Assembly (NCBI GenBank): GCA_902651635.1
Contig: CACRSC010000026.1
Coordinates: forward strand, 176,953-240,952
Length of the DNA stretch: 64,000 bases
Reading direction: 5' to 3'
From: Mastigamoeba balamuthi
Taxonomy: Eukaryota > Evosea > Mastigamoebida > Mastigamoebidae
Position numbers and translations under genes: made by a program. Under the pieces are notes generated by a model that had not been told where the DNA came from, did not search any database, and saw nothing but the letters and a program-made list of their open reading frames with translations. Below, in pieces: positions 22,150 to 34,099 of the stretch (the first letter of the stretch is position 1; every line of letters starts with the position of its first letter).

Positions 22150-23033
22150 CAGCTTCGTGCTGTGTGCCTCGAGGTTGTCCGACACCTGAGCCTTCTCTCC
22201 ACGCTGAAGACAACGGAGGAGACCTTCACGCACTTCCTGACACGCATCGAAGAGAACGCACAGTTCGGCCTGAGAGGTGTGCTAACTTGTCGAGCACAGG
22301 CAGTTCAAGCCGAACCCGTTCCACAACTCGCTGCACGCGGCAGAGTCGACGCAGTTCCTGTGCGCGCTGATCGCGCAGTCCAAGGTGCAGCTGTGCTCGC
22401 TGGAGAAGCTGGCGCTGGTGCTGGCGTGCATCGTGCACGACCTGGGGCACCCGGGGCGGACCAACGGGTTCCTGGTGGAGTCGGGGTCGGAGCTGGCGCT
22501 GCGGTACAACGACACCAGCGTGCTGGAGAACTACCACCTGGCCGCGGCGTGGGGGGCGGTGGCGATGGACCCCTTGCTTCCGTTGTCGACCGAGGACTGT
22601 AGAATGCTGTGGGAGTACAGGGACATCATCCGCAAGACTATGTCGCTGCCTGCCCATGGTCCTGCGGGCCGTCGACTGGACCAACACGCTCATGGTCCGC
22701 GAGGCCCACCGTCTCATCGAGATCTGGGACCCCCTCAAGCGGCACCACGAGTGCCAGCTGCTGGGGGGCGTGGACGCGGCGACGTACCGGCTTCTGCGCC
22801 GGCTCGTCATCGCGCTGGTGCTGGCCACCGAAATGGCCCATCACTTCCAGATCGTCAGCGACTTCAGCTCCCGCATGGCCACCTCCAAGCTCCTCCTCGG
22901 CGACGACGACCGCCTTGCCACCCTGAAGGTCATGCTCAAGATCTCCGACCTCGGCTACGCCGCCCGCCCCCGGGAAGAGAACCTGCCCATCTTCGGAGAT
23001 ACAGACAGACACATGATTGAGCAGAAGCAATGA
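22150..23033 (+). CDS. Class I cyclic-nucleotide phosphodiesterase catalytic domain, 5' end unclear, 3' end short
   Basis: The HD-type PDE core is clear. A leading helix (HLSLLSTLKTTEETFTHFLT) ends near 22280. After an intron with acceptor at about 22309 come NPFHNSLHAAES (first metal His), IVHDLGHPGRTN (His-Asp of the HD site), YNDTSVLENYH, LVIALVLATEMAHHF and KISDLGYAARP (distal metal Asp). These enzymes hydrolyse 3',5'-cAMP or cGMP. The frame shifts by one between the HD part and the LATEM part near 22640-22660 with no intron in sight, so there is either a sequence error or a broken gene. After KISDLGYAARP only about 20 residues remain (to IEQKQ), whereas the family continues with a further conserved stretch ending in an invariant Gln. 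I cannot fix the start; the GC-rich sequence from 21.85 kb may be 5' coding or leader. Confidence 0.8.
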
Positions 23034-23043
23034 AGCCTGCAAT

Positions 23044-25393
23044 TTATTGGGTGCTCTTGTTGTAAATTTCCCAGTTCTTATGACAAACGGTATCTCTCAT
23101 TCTTCTGCTAAAATACGGGGCACTGTAGATGCCAAAAAGACCACTGAGATGAGTACGGTCTTTGTAGATCGGAATGTTGCAGATATTCAGAACACAATAT
23201 TCTTTCTTCGGACAGATCCAATCATTTATCTCGATGAAGGAGGTCTTGGGTCTAAGAATTGGATCTATTTCTACAAGTCGGTCATAAAGCTGCCTCTCAG
23301 TTTTACCACCACCATTGATTGCAGTATAGGGTACAGTGCAGTTTGATGGATATGGATTCTCCAATAAACAGTCACTAGGATACTTCCGACCTGGAATCCA
23401 AGGAATATCCCGAATAATTACCACACAACCGACTTTCGACCAGAAGTATACCCATTCATCAAAGCTTGTTGCATTCATATCCGGCCATGAGACAGCATGC
23501 AAGAATGTCATTACAAATTTGAACTCCTTGAGCCAATGTGGATAGACCATTAATTCATCTCTGTGGCCAATCCATGCGTTGTCTGGTTGTTGATGATGAC
23601 CTCGAAGATTGGAGAACATACTTGCACCAATTGAGTCTGCATAGTGCCTGATTTGACGTGAAAGAGCATGTGCATGACTATCACCAATAAGTATAACAAG
23701 GGAGGTTGATAAGGGCTTCCGAACCAAAACAGGGCTCCAGCTGACACCAGATGAGACCATGCGATCAAGTTCAACATTTTTACGGAGTTCAGCCATACTA
23801 GTACACGATGAGTCATCATACTTCGTGGAATCAATGTCCAGGACTCTGTATCAAATAATAAGAAAGAAAATCAAGTGCAGTAAATACGCACACTGAACCT
23901 TGGATTGCTCTCTCAACTTCAATGTTTGTGTAATGTACTGACATATGACCTGAATGATAAGCAACAACAGCAGGAATTACTGTTCCAAGAAGGAATACAA
24001 TAAAGGTTGTCCTTCGACTCCATCTTGCTTTTTGGATTGACACCTCCACCACCTGATAACTTATATAACCGAGTAGTGCAGATATGACCACTGCAGTACA
24101 CGCAAATGAAACAAAGGAGAGCAGGGTGGTTCCTGACAGGAATGGCTTAAGGTACAGGATGATGGGCCAATGGTACAGATAAATGGAGTAGGACATGTCT
24201 CCCAGTCTCTCTAGAGGCATGCAACTGATCTGAGCCTTGCACCAGAGGATGAATGCAGTGGCTCCCACGACAATGAGGGTCTGGTAATTTGGGTATGAGG
24301 CGTTGCTGACTACCATACCAGATACCACCAGTGAAGCCCAGCACGCCACATATTGTATACACACAAGCCCCTGCATTTTCGGCCCGACGGGCCTTGCATA
24401 CCACGAGACAATGGCACCCGTGGCAAACTCCCAAACTCGTGAGGCTGGGAAAAAGAACTTGAAGGCTGGCTGCTGGGTAAAGACGAGCCATAGCGACAGA
24501 GCGGAGCAGGCAAGGACAGGGACGGTAAGGCTGCGAGAGCCCATGTCACGGGGGAGCAGGTGGCACCAGAGCCAGAGTGCTGCGGGGAGGGCGATGTAGA
24601 GCTGCTCCTCGACTGCGAGGGACCAGAAATGCATGACAGGGCTGCTCTCAGCCTCGCGGGTGAAGTAGGCAACCGACCCCTGCAGGAAATGCAAGTTGGC
24701 CCAGTGCAAAGACGCTGCCCCGATGTCCTCAAACGCCTGGCGGCAGGCGCCCCGCGCACAGTCTGGGCTCAGCAGCAGCAGGGCCAGCAGGACTGCCAGC
24801 AGTGTCGCGCTGGGCAGTGACAGGCGCTTGGCCCGTCGGCTCGCAAAGTCCCTGAACTCGAACCGCCCCTCGTTCAGCTCGCGCAGCATCGACCCGAACA
24901 CGAGGTACCCCGACACCACCTGCGTGCATGTGCCACACTGAGATGATGGTGAAGTGTGGCGGAGGGTACAGGGTGCCACGTGGGAAAGGTACAATTGCAC
25001 CGAAAGCAAGCCATATCTCGCCGGCTTTTCGTTGCAATTGCACCTTTCCAGGGCTGGGATGCGCACAAAGAAGATGTCGACGCCGACAAAGCCCCCAGCG
25101 AAGAGAGGGAGGCCTAGATGGAAGAGGACGACGAGGCTAAGGGCCAGGGCGCGTAACACCTGTATGTCGCTCTGCTTGGGGCGCCCCTGTCCCTTCGCCT
25201 GAGGCAGTGGCAGAGCAGCGGCGGTCTTTGGGTCTTCAGCAGGGTCGCCAAGAGCCACCCCGATGCTCTCCTGCTGCCACCGCGCCTGCGAGAGGGTCCT
25301 GTGAGTGTATTCGGTAGCTTCCTGGAGCATCTCTGTGAGTGTGTTTTCGGTGTGAAAGTATGTTGTGGTACGCCTGCAATTCCCACCCGGCAT
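23044..25393 (-). CDS. Acyltransferase-3 / SGNH-domain membrane protein (OafA type)
   Basis: Three exons, 25067-25393, 23892-24919 and 23044-23845, sum to 718 codons plus stop. Residues about 75-450 form an acyltransferase-3 domain: IQVLRALALSLVVLFHLGLP, GGFVGVDIFF joined by splicing to VVSGYLVFG, HFWSLAVEEQLYIALPAALW, and about ten membrane helices. The last ~260 residues are an SGNH domain with VILIGDSHAHALSRQ and a C-terminal DRTHLSG (Ser and Asp-His). In bacteria this two-domain protein O-acetylates cell-surface polysaccharide, using acetyl-CoA from the cytosol. Here it is spliced and AT-richer than its neighbours, which suggests an old transfer from bacteria followed by intron gain. Its stop is only 10 bp from the phosphodiesterase stop on the other strand. 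Confidence 0.92.
24978..25052. repeat. Hairpin-forming inverted repeat inside the acyltransferase intron
   Basis: GAAAGGTACAATTGCACCGAAA and its near reverse complement TTTCGTTGCAATTGCACCTTTCC face each other around a ~25-base spacer within the first intron (24920-25066). Together they make up half of that intron, so a small inverted-repeat element may have inserted there or founded the intron. Confidence 0.75.
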
Positions 25394-26202
25394 CGATACG
25401 CTTCAACGTTTGGCAGAACACCTGCCGGTTTATTCTGATACCCTTCCTCCACCCTCCTTCTGCGAACACTAAGAATATATCTGGAGTGGACCTTGATGTT
25501 GGAGAACTACCCCCGGCTTCAATTGTCAGCACCCAGGAGATTAACACATCCCGGAAATCTAGGTCCTCGGAAAACCCCCTGAAAAACCACTGGAAATGCT
25601 CAGGAAATGATGTTTTGGGATAATGCAGGACAACAAGAGAAGTCTGAGCCGGAAGAAGAGAACTACAGCCTGTATCTGATACTAACTGCCCTTTACAGAA
25701 ATTAATTATTGATATCCGAGGTAGGATGTAGCACTGGCCCGTGGCAGATGCCGCCAAAACATTGTAATTGGTTCATGCCGGGAATATCAACCATTTCACT
25801 ATTGCTGTGACTTGATCAGTAGTAGATGTAACATTGTAAAAATATTTGAGGAATGCGCTAATTTAACACTTCAATGCCAGAGAAAGCGAATCACTCGTCG
25901 AGCAGGCAGGGGGTCTCATTAGACATAATTGAACGAAATATAATGAAAATAAAAACCAGATGGGGGGGGGGTAGCGAAAACTTGCAGAATACTCGAGCGA
26001 AATCGGAGTTTTACCAATTGGATTGTCTCGTAGAGATTTTTGGTGGATCGTACATCTAAGTTACAGTGACGGCGATGAATTCTGCTGCGGTGAACCCGTT
26101 GACAAAACGAGGCCCGTCTGTTCAACAGCCTTTTCGTCTTACTTCGGTGCCGTCTTTTCAAGGGATAAGTTACCCACACGGCACGCAGCACAGTAGTCCG
26201 CC
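25394..26202. other. Intergenic
   Basis: Divergent spacer between the acyltransferase and the first protease. AT content rises around 25640-26060. I see no gene. A poly-G run of 9 lies at about 25963. Confidence 0.5.
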
Positions 26203-28796
26203 ATGCCCCCAGCGACCCGTACCATCACCTGCCTCCACATGCTTCTCGTCATAGCGCTCGGTTGCGATGTGGGCTGCCAGTGGGTAAGCGTGCCATTGCG
26301 CCCCTACAACCTCCTTTTTGCAACCACAAATTAACGGACACCTCGCCGCCAAATTCCTCTCCAAGAGTGCATGGAAGGAACGCTACCACAAGACCTACAG
26401 TACTCACACTGAAGGTGTGCGTCTCTCTAACTGCAAATTGCTTATGTTCTCCTTCTATCTGTTTGCTACCCACCCCGCCCGACACAGAGGAGCTCCACTT
26501 CAAGGCGTTCAGCGGCAATGTCGCCGAGTACGCCAGGCGCAACGCTGAGCCTGAGCAGACGGCCGTCTATGGCGCTAACGAATTCGCCGACCTGACTCGC
26601 AAGGAGTTCGCGGCGCTGTTTCTCATCCCCGGCGGTGTGCGGTCACCAGCGATCCACAGGGCCGCTCCAGCCATGCCTTTCCGGCGCACATCGGTCCCCA
26701 GGAGCTTCACGACACCATACGTGACGCCTGCGAGGGAGCAGGGGACCTGCGGGTCGTGTTGGGCGTTTACCACAGCGGCGGTGCTCGAGGGCGCGTTCCT
26801 CAAGGCCGCCGGCAAGACCGTTGTCGTCTCCCCTCAGAACATCCTCGACTGCGCTGACTACGGCCGGAAGGGCTGGGACGGCTGTCAGGGCTTCGACACT
26901 GTTAGCGCGATGTCGCAGCTCGCCGACATGGGCGCCAGCGGGGGTGGTGTGGCGCTCGAGAGGGAGTACCCGTACCACAGCCGCATGGGCCACTGCCAGA
27001 AGCCCCTGGATTCGCGCGGCGTCGTCGTCGTGCGGGACTACTTCACCGAGCAGTTCCACGAGCGTGAGGGCAGTACCGTCTACTCGCGCCTCATGCACTA
27101 CGGGCCGCTGGGAATCTCGCTCAACGCGGGCTACCTGCAGGGCTACCAGGGTGGCATTGTGCGCCACGGCGCGGACTGCAGGCTTACCGAGGACGGCCAG
27201 GACTCGGCAGACCACTCGGTGACGCTGGTGGGCTGGGGCGTGGACAAGGGCATCAAGTACTGGCTGATCAAGAACTCGTGGGGGCCTCGTTGGGGCGAGC
27301 CCCTGGACTTCGCCAGCGGAAACGAGCCCGAAGGCTTCTTCCGCATAGTGCGCGGAGTGCGCGCGTGCCACATCACCGACGACCCCGCGGTGGGCGCGAT
27401 AGTCGAGGGTGGGTCTGCACCGGAGCCCCGGCCTGGGCCAGATGTGATGGAGCAGATGTGCAGCCCCAAGAGCAGGTCGCAGGCCTGCGGGCGACGCCAC
27501 TGCGGCAATGTCGACAACGGCTGCGGGGCCCCGGCGTCGTGCGGCTTCTGCGAGCGCGGCGAGGCCTGCAGCGCCGACGGAGTATGTGGAGCTGTTGATG
27601 ATGTCAACGACTGGGCTCAAGTGCTCCCCGCGGGAGCGTCGGGCGACTTCGAGGTACGCAGGTCCGAGAGGGGTGGCCTGTCGATCACGACGACCACCGA
27701 TGACGCCAGGGAGAAGAGGCTTGAATGGAAGACGTCGTACCAGTGGACCAGCGATTCGTGGACGTCGTTCAGCGTCGACGTGCGTGCAGGAACCGTGGGC
27801 ACCGTGGGCATCGGCATGCGTATGGGTCAGAAGGCCGCGACCGACAGCATCGCGTGGAAGCTCGTCGTTGGGTCGGACACCGACGATGCTGAACTGTATC
27901 TGTGCTTCTTCGATGGCACAGACCACTGCAAGTCGATCGCGCAGATCGCTTTTGTCCGAGACCAGAGCCACAACTTCACGGTCAACTATGGCCTTACGGA
28001 GAAGAACGGCGAGAGGCTCATCACGATGAGGCCGTTCCTCGACAGTGTCAATCCAGCGGGTAACAAGTACTTCACCACCAAGGAGGAAGGCTTACCGGGG
28101 CTGGGTTCGGCCTTCATCGTGGCGTCTGGGGGCTCCAAGACGTTCGCGTCGCCGAGGCTGATCACCCGTACCACCGTCCGCGTGGCCATGCGCTCCTGCC
28201 ACTCCACCGACGACTGGACTTACGAGGTCGTCCGCATCCTCCGCGTCCCTCGCTTCTTTGTCACCGACGTGCAAGGCCAGAGCACCAGCTCTGACTGTGC
28301 AACAGGGCTGTTCAATTCCTTCAACGTGACGCTGCTCGACGCCAACATGACAACGGGGATCTACAGCAAGGCCGTCACAGGGGTGGCTGCGTTCAACCAG
28401 CTGGCCTACTCCAACGCCCTCGCCTCGCATCTCATCTCCATTGTCTCTGGCGGGGGTCTGGCCAACATGGGAGTCGTCGGGGCCTCTGCGTCTGTGGTGC
28501 TTCCCGAGGTCGTTGGCACTGCAGTGGCCGGAACCATCGCCGGGGCCGCGGCGGACGGGGGCCTGACGACCGGGGCGATTGTGGGTATCGCCGTTGGTGC
28601 CTCCTTTGGTGCTCTGATCGTGGCGAGCGCTGTGACTGCCAGCGTCGTTGTTGCGGTGAAGCGCCACAACGCGGGCCAGACGACGTCCTCCTCCGAGGTT
28701 CAGCTTGGGAGCACGCCGGCACATCGCCGCGTGGACGTGATGAGCAACACTGGAGGGCACCAGAGCATCACTGGCCGTGCTCCCCCAGTGTCCTAA
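26203..28796 (+). CDS. Papain-family cysteine protease, membrane-anchored, with Cys-rich and C-terminal domains
   Basis: Exons 26203-26283, 26366-26414 and 26488-28796 give 812 residues. Residues 1-25 are a signal peptide (HMLLVIALGCDVG). Residues about 28-90 are an I29 inhibitor propeptide (WKERYHKTYS, YGANEFADLTRKEF). The C1A protease domain has Cys134 in QGTCGSCWAF, His286 in DHSVTLVGWG and Asn306 in IKNSWG. A short Cys-rich module (CGRRHCGNVDNGCG) follows, then a ~180-residue beta-rich domain (DSWTSFSVDV, TVGIGMRMGQ) shared with the two downstream proteases. Only this copy adds ~180 residues with a membrane helix (IVGIAVGASFGALIVASAVT) and a cytosolic tail. It is probably processed in lysosomes or at the cell surface. 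The exon-2 acceptor is chosen by comparison with the paralogues. Confidence 0.93.
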
Positions 28797-29956
28797 GTAA
28801 GCCACCCTGGGCGCAACAACCCCAATATGCATGGCTTGGACTGGGGCGAAAGCGCCCGCTCGACAACAGCCATTTCTAGCTTCTGTCAATACTGACCTCA
28901 TCCGAATAAAAATGGCTGAGTGCCCTTGAAAACCAGAGTTCTTTCCTCTGCGAGGTTGACATCTATTGCTCATCTATTGTGGCCAACAACAAGGGCATCC
29001 CAATTGACGTTAAAGGGCACTTATTTCAAAGGGGTTTGCCATGATATCAGAATCTGAAGGAACTCGGATTCCAACAATTACCTGTGAGGAATACAACCAC
29101 GGACAAAGAGGAGTTGTTGCAATGTTACTAATTTTATGAACTATTGAGTGAGCCAGATATTATGCTCTCTTCTTCAGATCTGTTGTTCTTTACAATAAAC
29201 ATTTGGTCAGTACTACTACGGCTTATGCACTATCGGTGCAATATTCTGAGTGGTGCTTTTTCAGTGCTAATTTTGCAATTCGATACACCATTTTGAAGCT
29301 AAATTTGCACTTAATAGCACTACATTGCTGCCCGAACAAGCCCGTGCCGGCATCCTCGCCCCAGTAACTGACACTGGCGTGCGACACATGCACGGAGGAG
29401 CCCACCCCAGACGTATTTTAACCAGCTCGCGTTGTTCACGTGTAGTCTCTCGATCTGGCTGTTACTGACTGTGAGCTGCTGTTCTCTCCGACTCCGAGAA
29501 CTAGCATTATGCCCTGAGTTTTTGGGAACGCTTCATCATATCTCGTTACTGACTATGACTCCCTTGCTCATTACTCTCACCTTGCGCGGCAGCTCAACGT
29601 TAATCCCCGACCTCTCACTCTCACGAGGTCTGCCACAACAGCAATCCCTCATGGCTTGAAACTTAGCAAAGAACCGCGAGCCCGCAAGTGGCCTGTTGCC
29701 CGAGAATTGCCTGTGCTAGTAGGGTTTGATCGTTATGGGCCCGATCTGGCCCTCACCCATTTCCTCGCCCTCTGCCTGCACCCGACCGAACGCTTGCTGT
29801 GGTCACGAGCACCGTGGTGCCTACCGTTCGAGTGTTGTTGCACCAGAGGACCACGCAGACTGATTTCCGCAGTTGATGGGATATTGGAATCTTCGGGATA
29901 TCCTGAGCTTTTAAGACAGAATCACGGAGGGTAGTAAAGAGCAAGGGCAACCCTGC
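28797..29956. other. Intergenic
   Basis: No gene is supported. An AATAAA at about 28905 and another at 29192 could serve the protease transcript. The region from 29400 on is mixed composition, with a GT..AG-like acceptor GTGGTGCAG at 29968, just ahead of the next frame. Confidence 0.45.
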
Positions 29957-30376
29957 GTGGTGCAGATGGACATGGCCGACTACCTGCGCGCATACTACCA
30001 CGCAGAGGTCTCGCCCTTCTGGATGCTCGCGCAGCACTCCGTGGCCGAGCAGCACGAGGACGTGGGCGGGGCGCTCCGGAGCCGCAGCAACGCCCACCGC
30101 CGTGCAGCCCTGGCGCTCACCCGAACGGCAGCATCGCCCGCCGAGTGTCAGCGGGCCATCGCCGAGCATCGGAGGGCCCTCAGGGACCTCATGCGGGCCC
30201 AGGAGATACTCGAGGTGGCAATACAGATCCGCGTGCAGCTGCAGTGGGCAGTCGACAATGAGCTGCTCTTCAGGCAGCGGGCCAACCGCGTCGCCAAGTG
30301 GGTCCGCGACGCTGCCGGCGACGTCGAGGCGCTCGGTCACTACCCCACTGTCAGGGATGACGCCCTGGTTATCTGA
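29957..30376 (+). CDS. Hypothetical helical protein or terminal exon
   Basis: GC-rich frame of 139 codons starting MVQMDMADYLRAYYHAEV; a pyrimidine-poor CAG acceptor right before the second Met (29969) raises the alternative that this is the last exon of a longer gene. The chain is one long amphipathic helical stretch (AHRRAALALTRTAASPAECQ, RALRDLMRAQEILEVAIQIR) ending YPTVRDDALVI. The pattern resembles the C-terminal BAR-like helices of sorting nexins, but no PX domain is visible upstream and I do not press this. Codon use matches neighbouring genes and differs sharply from the AT-rich flank. Confidence 0.5.
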   Translation: MVQMDMADYLRAYYHAEVSPFWMLAQHSVAEQHEDVGGALRSRSNAHRRAALALTRTAASPAECQRAIAEHRRALRDLMRAQEILEVAIQIRVQLQWAVDNELLFRQRANRVAKWVRDAAGDVEALGHYPTVRDDALVI

Positions 30377-32494
30377 GAGGGCCTGTGGCCTCGCATCATG
30401 ATTTGCCTCATGTGCAATTGTTAGAACAGTTGTTACCTGGCGTATCTCAGATTCTTAGCAAACGACCTGCACAGCTTTCTACTCACTGATGGCATTGAAA
30501 TTGGGCCCTTTTGCCCCTTAAGCTCTGTCTGAATGAGCTTGAGCCCCACTACTCTTTGATTGCTGAAATGGCCTCCTTGGGTAAGAGCTGAACATGGTGT
30601 CTCTGATGTTTGGGCATTGTCCGTCAGTGGGGCCAATTGCTTCACAGTGTTAGTTCACATCAGTAACGTGTACACTATAGAGTGGATCCTGGTACACTAC
30701 GCGTTCACAACACAGCTAAAAACATCAGGTAGGAATCAAGTGGAGTGATACCCAGGTGGTACAAGCAGGGGAAATGAAGTTGCACTCACGGGAAGGCACT
30801 GCTGCCAAATCATTCAAAATTGTTGCAATGTCATAAGGAGAATGCCCATGAGGATATAAGCTTAGAAGTGAGTTTGCATGAAGGTGTACAGGAATGCATG
30901 GGATAACTCTATGTTTGATTGGGATAACTCTATGTTTTACAGCTAGTAATTGGTAAAAGTACTTTACCAGCTGACAAATTTTGCGTCTAGTAGATAACTT
31001 AAGGAAGCTTTTCTCGGATATAATCTCAATTCCTCATTATATAAGTTTTATGTTTGATTATTTGTTTTAAAAAGAAATTTCGTGAAGAAAATCCACAACA
31101 ATTTCAATAAGCTCATATAAATTGAAGGGAATGGGAAATGAAAGAAAATGCATCTACTGATAGCAGAGAGCTATCTGCCAGTGAAAACACTAGCAGAGGA
31201 TCTGTTTGATAACTCTTTTCTGAAGAACTTCTGCCTATTAGAAGCTGCACAGCAAGCACCTCCATCTCAGCAACATTGACTGCACATCATGCTGAACATC
31301 AGATAGCACAGGCAATCAACTGGCTGTGTCTGAAAGAGCTGAGTAAACTGTTACTTCATACAAAAAAAGAACTTCTCTTTGGTTGTAGATTCCAACAATG
31401 ATCATTTTCTGTCAGAATTAAGATAAAGAAGCCTTTTGAATAATCTGTAAGTCCTTTCTGGGTTTAGATCCCTTCTGTTTTATGTGGTTTACCAGCAGTT
31501 TCTGTTTAATGTACCCCAGAGACAATGTAGTGTCATTTGATCTTCAATGTTAGAATTAAGTAAATTAAAACGAAATGAGGAATTTAATTTAAGGAATAAT
31601 ATGACCTTAAATCCGATTTGTTCAATTTAGATTACAAAAGATTCAATCCAAAGGTTCATATATCCGATAAAAGAGATGAAAAAGAGATTAAGTTAGGATT
31701 CGTGAGTGCTCTGCCTGGTATAAAGAGCTTGTTATTGTTATTCTGTACCTGCAGAATTTTCTTTTTTTCATTTGAAAACTGAATGCCAAATAGTGAACAG
31801 GTCAGAATTTGCTCTTTGCAAACTAGTTGCCGCTAGTTTCCATCTAAAACCCACTAAATCTGCCTTCTGCCAACGGGGATTACCTATTACAACTATGGGC
31901 AACTATTTTTACAAAATGCAAACACAATATCCAATGGCAGACCCACCCTTGCCAAACACCTCATCAGAGGCACTGTGCAGTCAGTAGAGGAGCCGTGAAG
32001 ATCAGCTCCAGCTCTGCTCTGGCCGTGAGCATGCTGTGGGCATTTTCCTGCCATTTTCAAGGGACTCTCAGCCAAGGACTGCCATGAAGATGTGTGGCCC
32101 AGAAACAGGACTCGAGGTTGACATCTGACATCTTATATGTGGCCTCTGTGGAAAGCCCTTGGCACATGATCTGCCCTTGCATGTGACACAGCATCTCGAT
32201 GGGCAACGTCACAAGCAGCTCACTTTGGGAGTAACGCAGTGTTACATGTATACAGATATCTGCATTGTATACAAATTTGTGGCTTTGTAAATGACAGCTG
32301 GATGGGTCGTGGTAGTGTTTGTTCGTGTGTCCTTTGGGTACCCTTGAAGTTTCCAGTTCAACAATTTCGCTGCCAAAGATATCCCCAACAGGGTAGCAGG
32401 AATCTCCGGAAAAATCCCGAAACACCGCACACACAAAAACAACTCGCCCTCGTCTCTCGCCCGCTCCCCCGCCTCCGGAGGCCCTCGCACCGCC
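30377..32494. other. AT-rich gene desert
   Basis: About 2.1 kb without a believable gene. From 30800 to 31950 the sequence is clearly AT-richer than the rest, with many stops in all frames. The last 100 bases before 32495 turn GC/CT-rich and are likely the leader of the LITAF gene. Confidence 0.5.
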
Positions 32495-33464
32495 ATGTCG
32501 TACCCCCCGCCCGCCGCCTACCCCCCGGCCAACTCGTACCCGCCAGCCGCGGCCCCCGGCTACCCCGCGGCGCCCGCGTACCCCGTGGCGGACCCCAACG
32601 CGTGCCCGCCGGCCGCAGCGCCCGTCTACTACGCCCCGGCGGCGGTGCCCGCGGGCGCCATGCCCGGCGGCCCCGTCGTCGCCGTCCCCGTCCCATGCCC
32701 GCCGCCGACAACATCCCCTCGGGCCAGGGCTTCCCCTACCGCGACGTGTGCGCGGTCCCTCCGCCGCCTCTCGCGCTGCCGTTGGGCCGTGGGGCCCGCA
32801 CAGCCGCCCGTTTCGCTTTCTCCTTTTCGCGATTCGGTATTTGCTGTTTCAAATAATTGGGCGGCAGCCAGCGGCGGGCTCGCAACCGCAACCCCCGCGC
32901 TTCAGTCGAGCGGCCAGCGGCGACCGTGCTTGGTGTGTGTGTGGGGTGGGGGGGTAGTCCTTTGATGTGCGGTCGTGCGGTGTGGGGCCACTACGTTTTC
33001 GGGTGGTCGGTTGGCAGTGCTGCGGGATCCGACNNNNNNNNNNNNNNNNNNNNNNNNNGAAGTGAGGGGCGGGGGGGAGGTGGGAGGGCTCGGAGGTGGG
33101 CGGGGGCTGGGTGGCAACGCCTGACGCGTGCGGTGCAGGAGCGCCAAGATCAGGTGCCAGCACTGCAACGCGGTGGTGACGACTTCGCTGAGGTACGAGC
33201 TGGGGCTGATGGTCTGGCTGGTCGCCGGCGGCATGTTCCTCTTCGGCCTCTGGTGCTGCTGCTGCATCCCCTGCTGCATCGACTCGTGCAAGGACGTCGT
33301 GCGTCCCCCCCCCTGCCTCCCTGTTGCCCTGTAGTCCGCGCCCCTCCCCGCTCTGACGCCACACGTGTCGCTCTCTCTCTCTCTGCCTGTGCTGCCACGT
33401 ACTGCAGGAGCACGTCTGCCCGTCGTGCCACAAGACCGTCGGCAGGTTCAACCGCCTCTCATGA
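32495..33464 (+). CDS. LITAF-domain protein
   Basis: Exons 32495-32754, 33139-33298 and 33408-33464 give 158 residues. The first ~80 are Pro/Ala/Tyr-rich (SYPPPAAYPPANSYPPAA), as in most members. The LITAF zinc-ribbon is complete: CQHC with NAVVTTSLRYELG, then the hydrophobic hairpin MVWLVAGGMFLFGLWCC, then CCIDSCKDV, and from the last exon EHVCPSCHKTVG. Zinc is bound by the CxxC pairs at both ends, and the middle inserts into the membrane from the cytosolic side. Family members sit on endosomes and lysosomes and help sort cargo. The first intron contains an assembly gap (33034-33058). The first donor is GTCCCT, a weak match, but phase and domain both support it. Confidence 0.9.
33034..33058. 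other. Assembly gap (25 N)
   Basis: Run of N inside the first LITAF intron; does not touch coding sequence. Confidence 0.95.
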
Positions 33465-33552
33465 GCGGCGGCGCCCGTGCCGAGCACCGCGGGCTGCGCA
33501 GGCGGCGCCCGTGCCGAGCACCGCGGGCTGCGCAGGCGGCGCCCCTGCGAGC
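33465..33552 (+). repeat. Tandem repeat of about 36 bp
   Basis: The unit GGCGGCGCCCGTGCCGAGCA followed by CCGCGGGCTGCGCA occurs twice and begins a third time, immediately after the LITAF stop codon, in the probable 3' untranslated region. Confidence 0.8.
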
Positions 33553-34099
33553 CCTCTGCGTCTCCGCGTGAGTCGCTGCTGTGCAGCAGCAGCAGAGCCA
33601 ATACACGACTGGTCCTCTCGCTGTACAGCCACTGTTCCCACTTGTCTCTGGCCTCCGCCGCATTCACACACGCACACGGCCCCCACCCCTCCTTCCCTTC
33701 CCTATCGCCCGCACCGCACAAGGCCCGCTCTCTCACTGCGAAAATACAGGGCGCTACTGGCTTGCACTGAGAGACTGGGTACCACGGCTGCGCAGGCTCG
33801 GTGCACGTCCTTCCACCTTGCGGGAAAACCAGACGCCTCGCGACCTGCACGGGCGTTTTGAGCGCCGACAGGGGTCGCTTTTCCGGAGTAGAAGAGAAAG
33901 CAAAGAGCTCTTCGTTGCTGGGTCGCACGACGCCTTCGAGTCCAACAGCGTGTGCCATGGATGGCAAAGAGCCTGCTGACATGGGGGTACTGAGCAGAGC
34001 CCGCACTACCGGGTCGTCTCGTCCCCCAGACACAACCGCAGTCTCCGAGCCGTTGGCACAACGCTCTGTGACTTTTGACGAGTGAGCCGTCCCTCGGAC

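Noticed and set aside
26643-27971. 442-codon minus-strand frame
   Set aside because: Antisense of the first protease; no domain, no start context.
32242-32496. Minus frame opposite the LITAF leader
   Set aside because: No protein features; overlaps the probable 5' leader of the LITAF gene.
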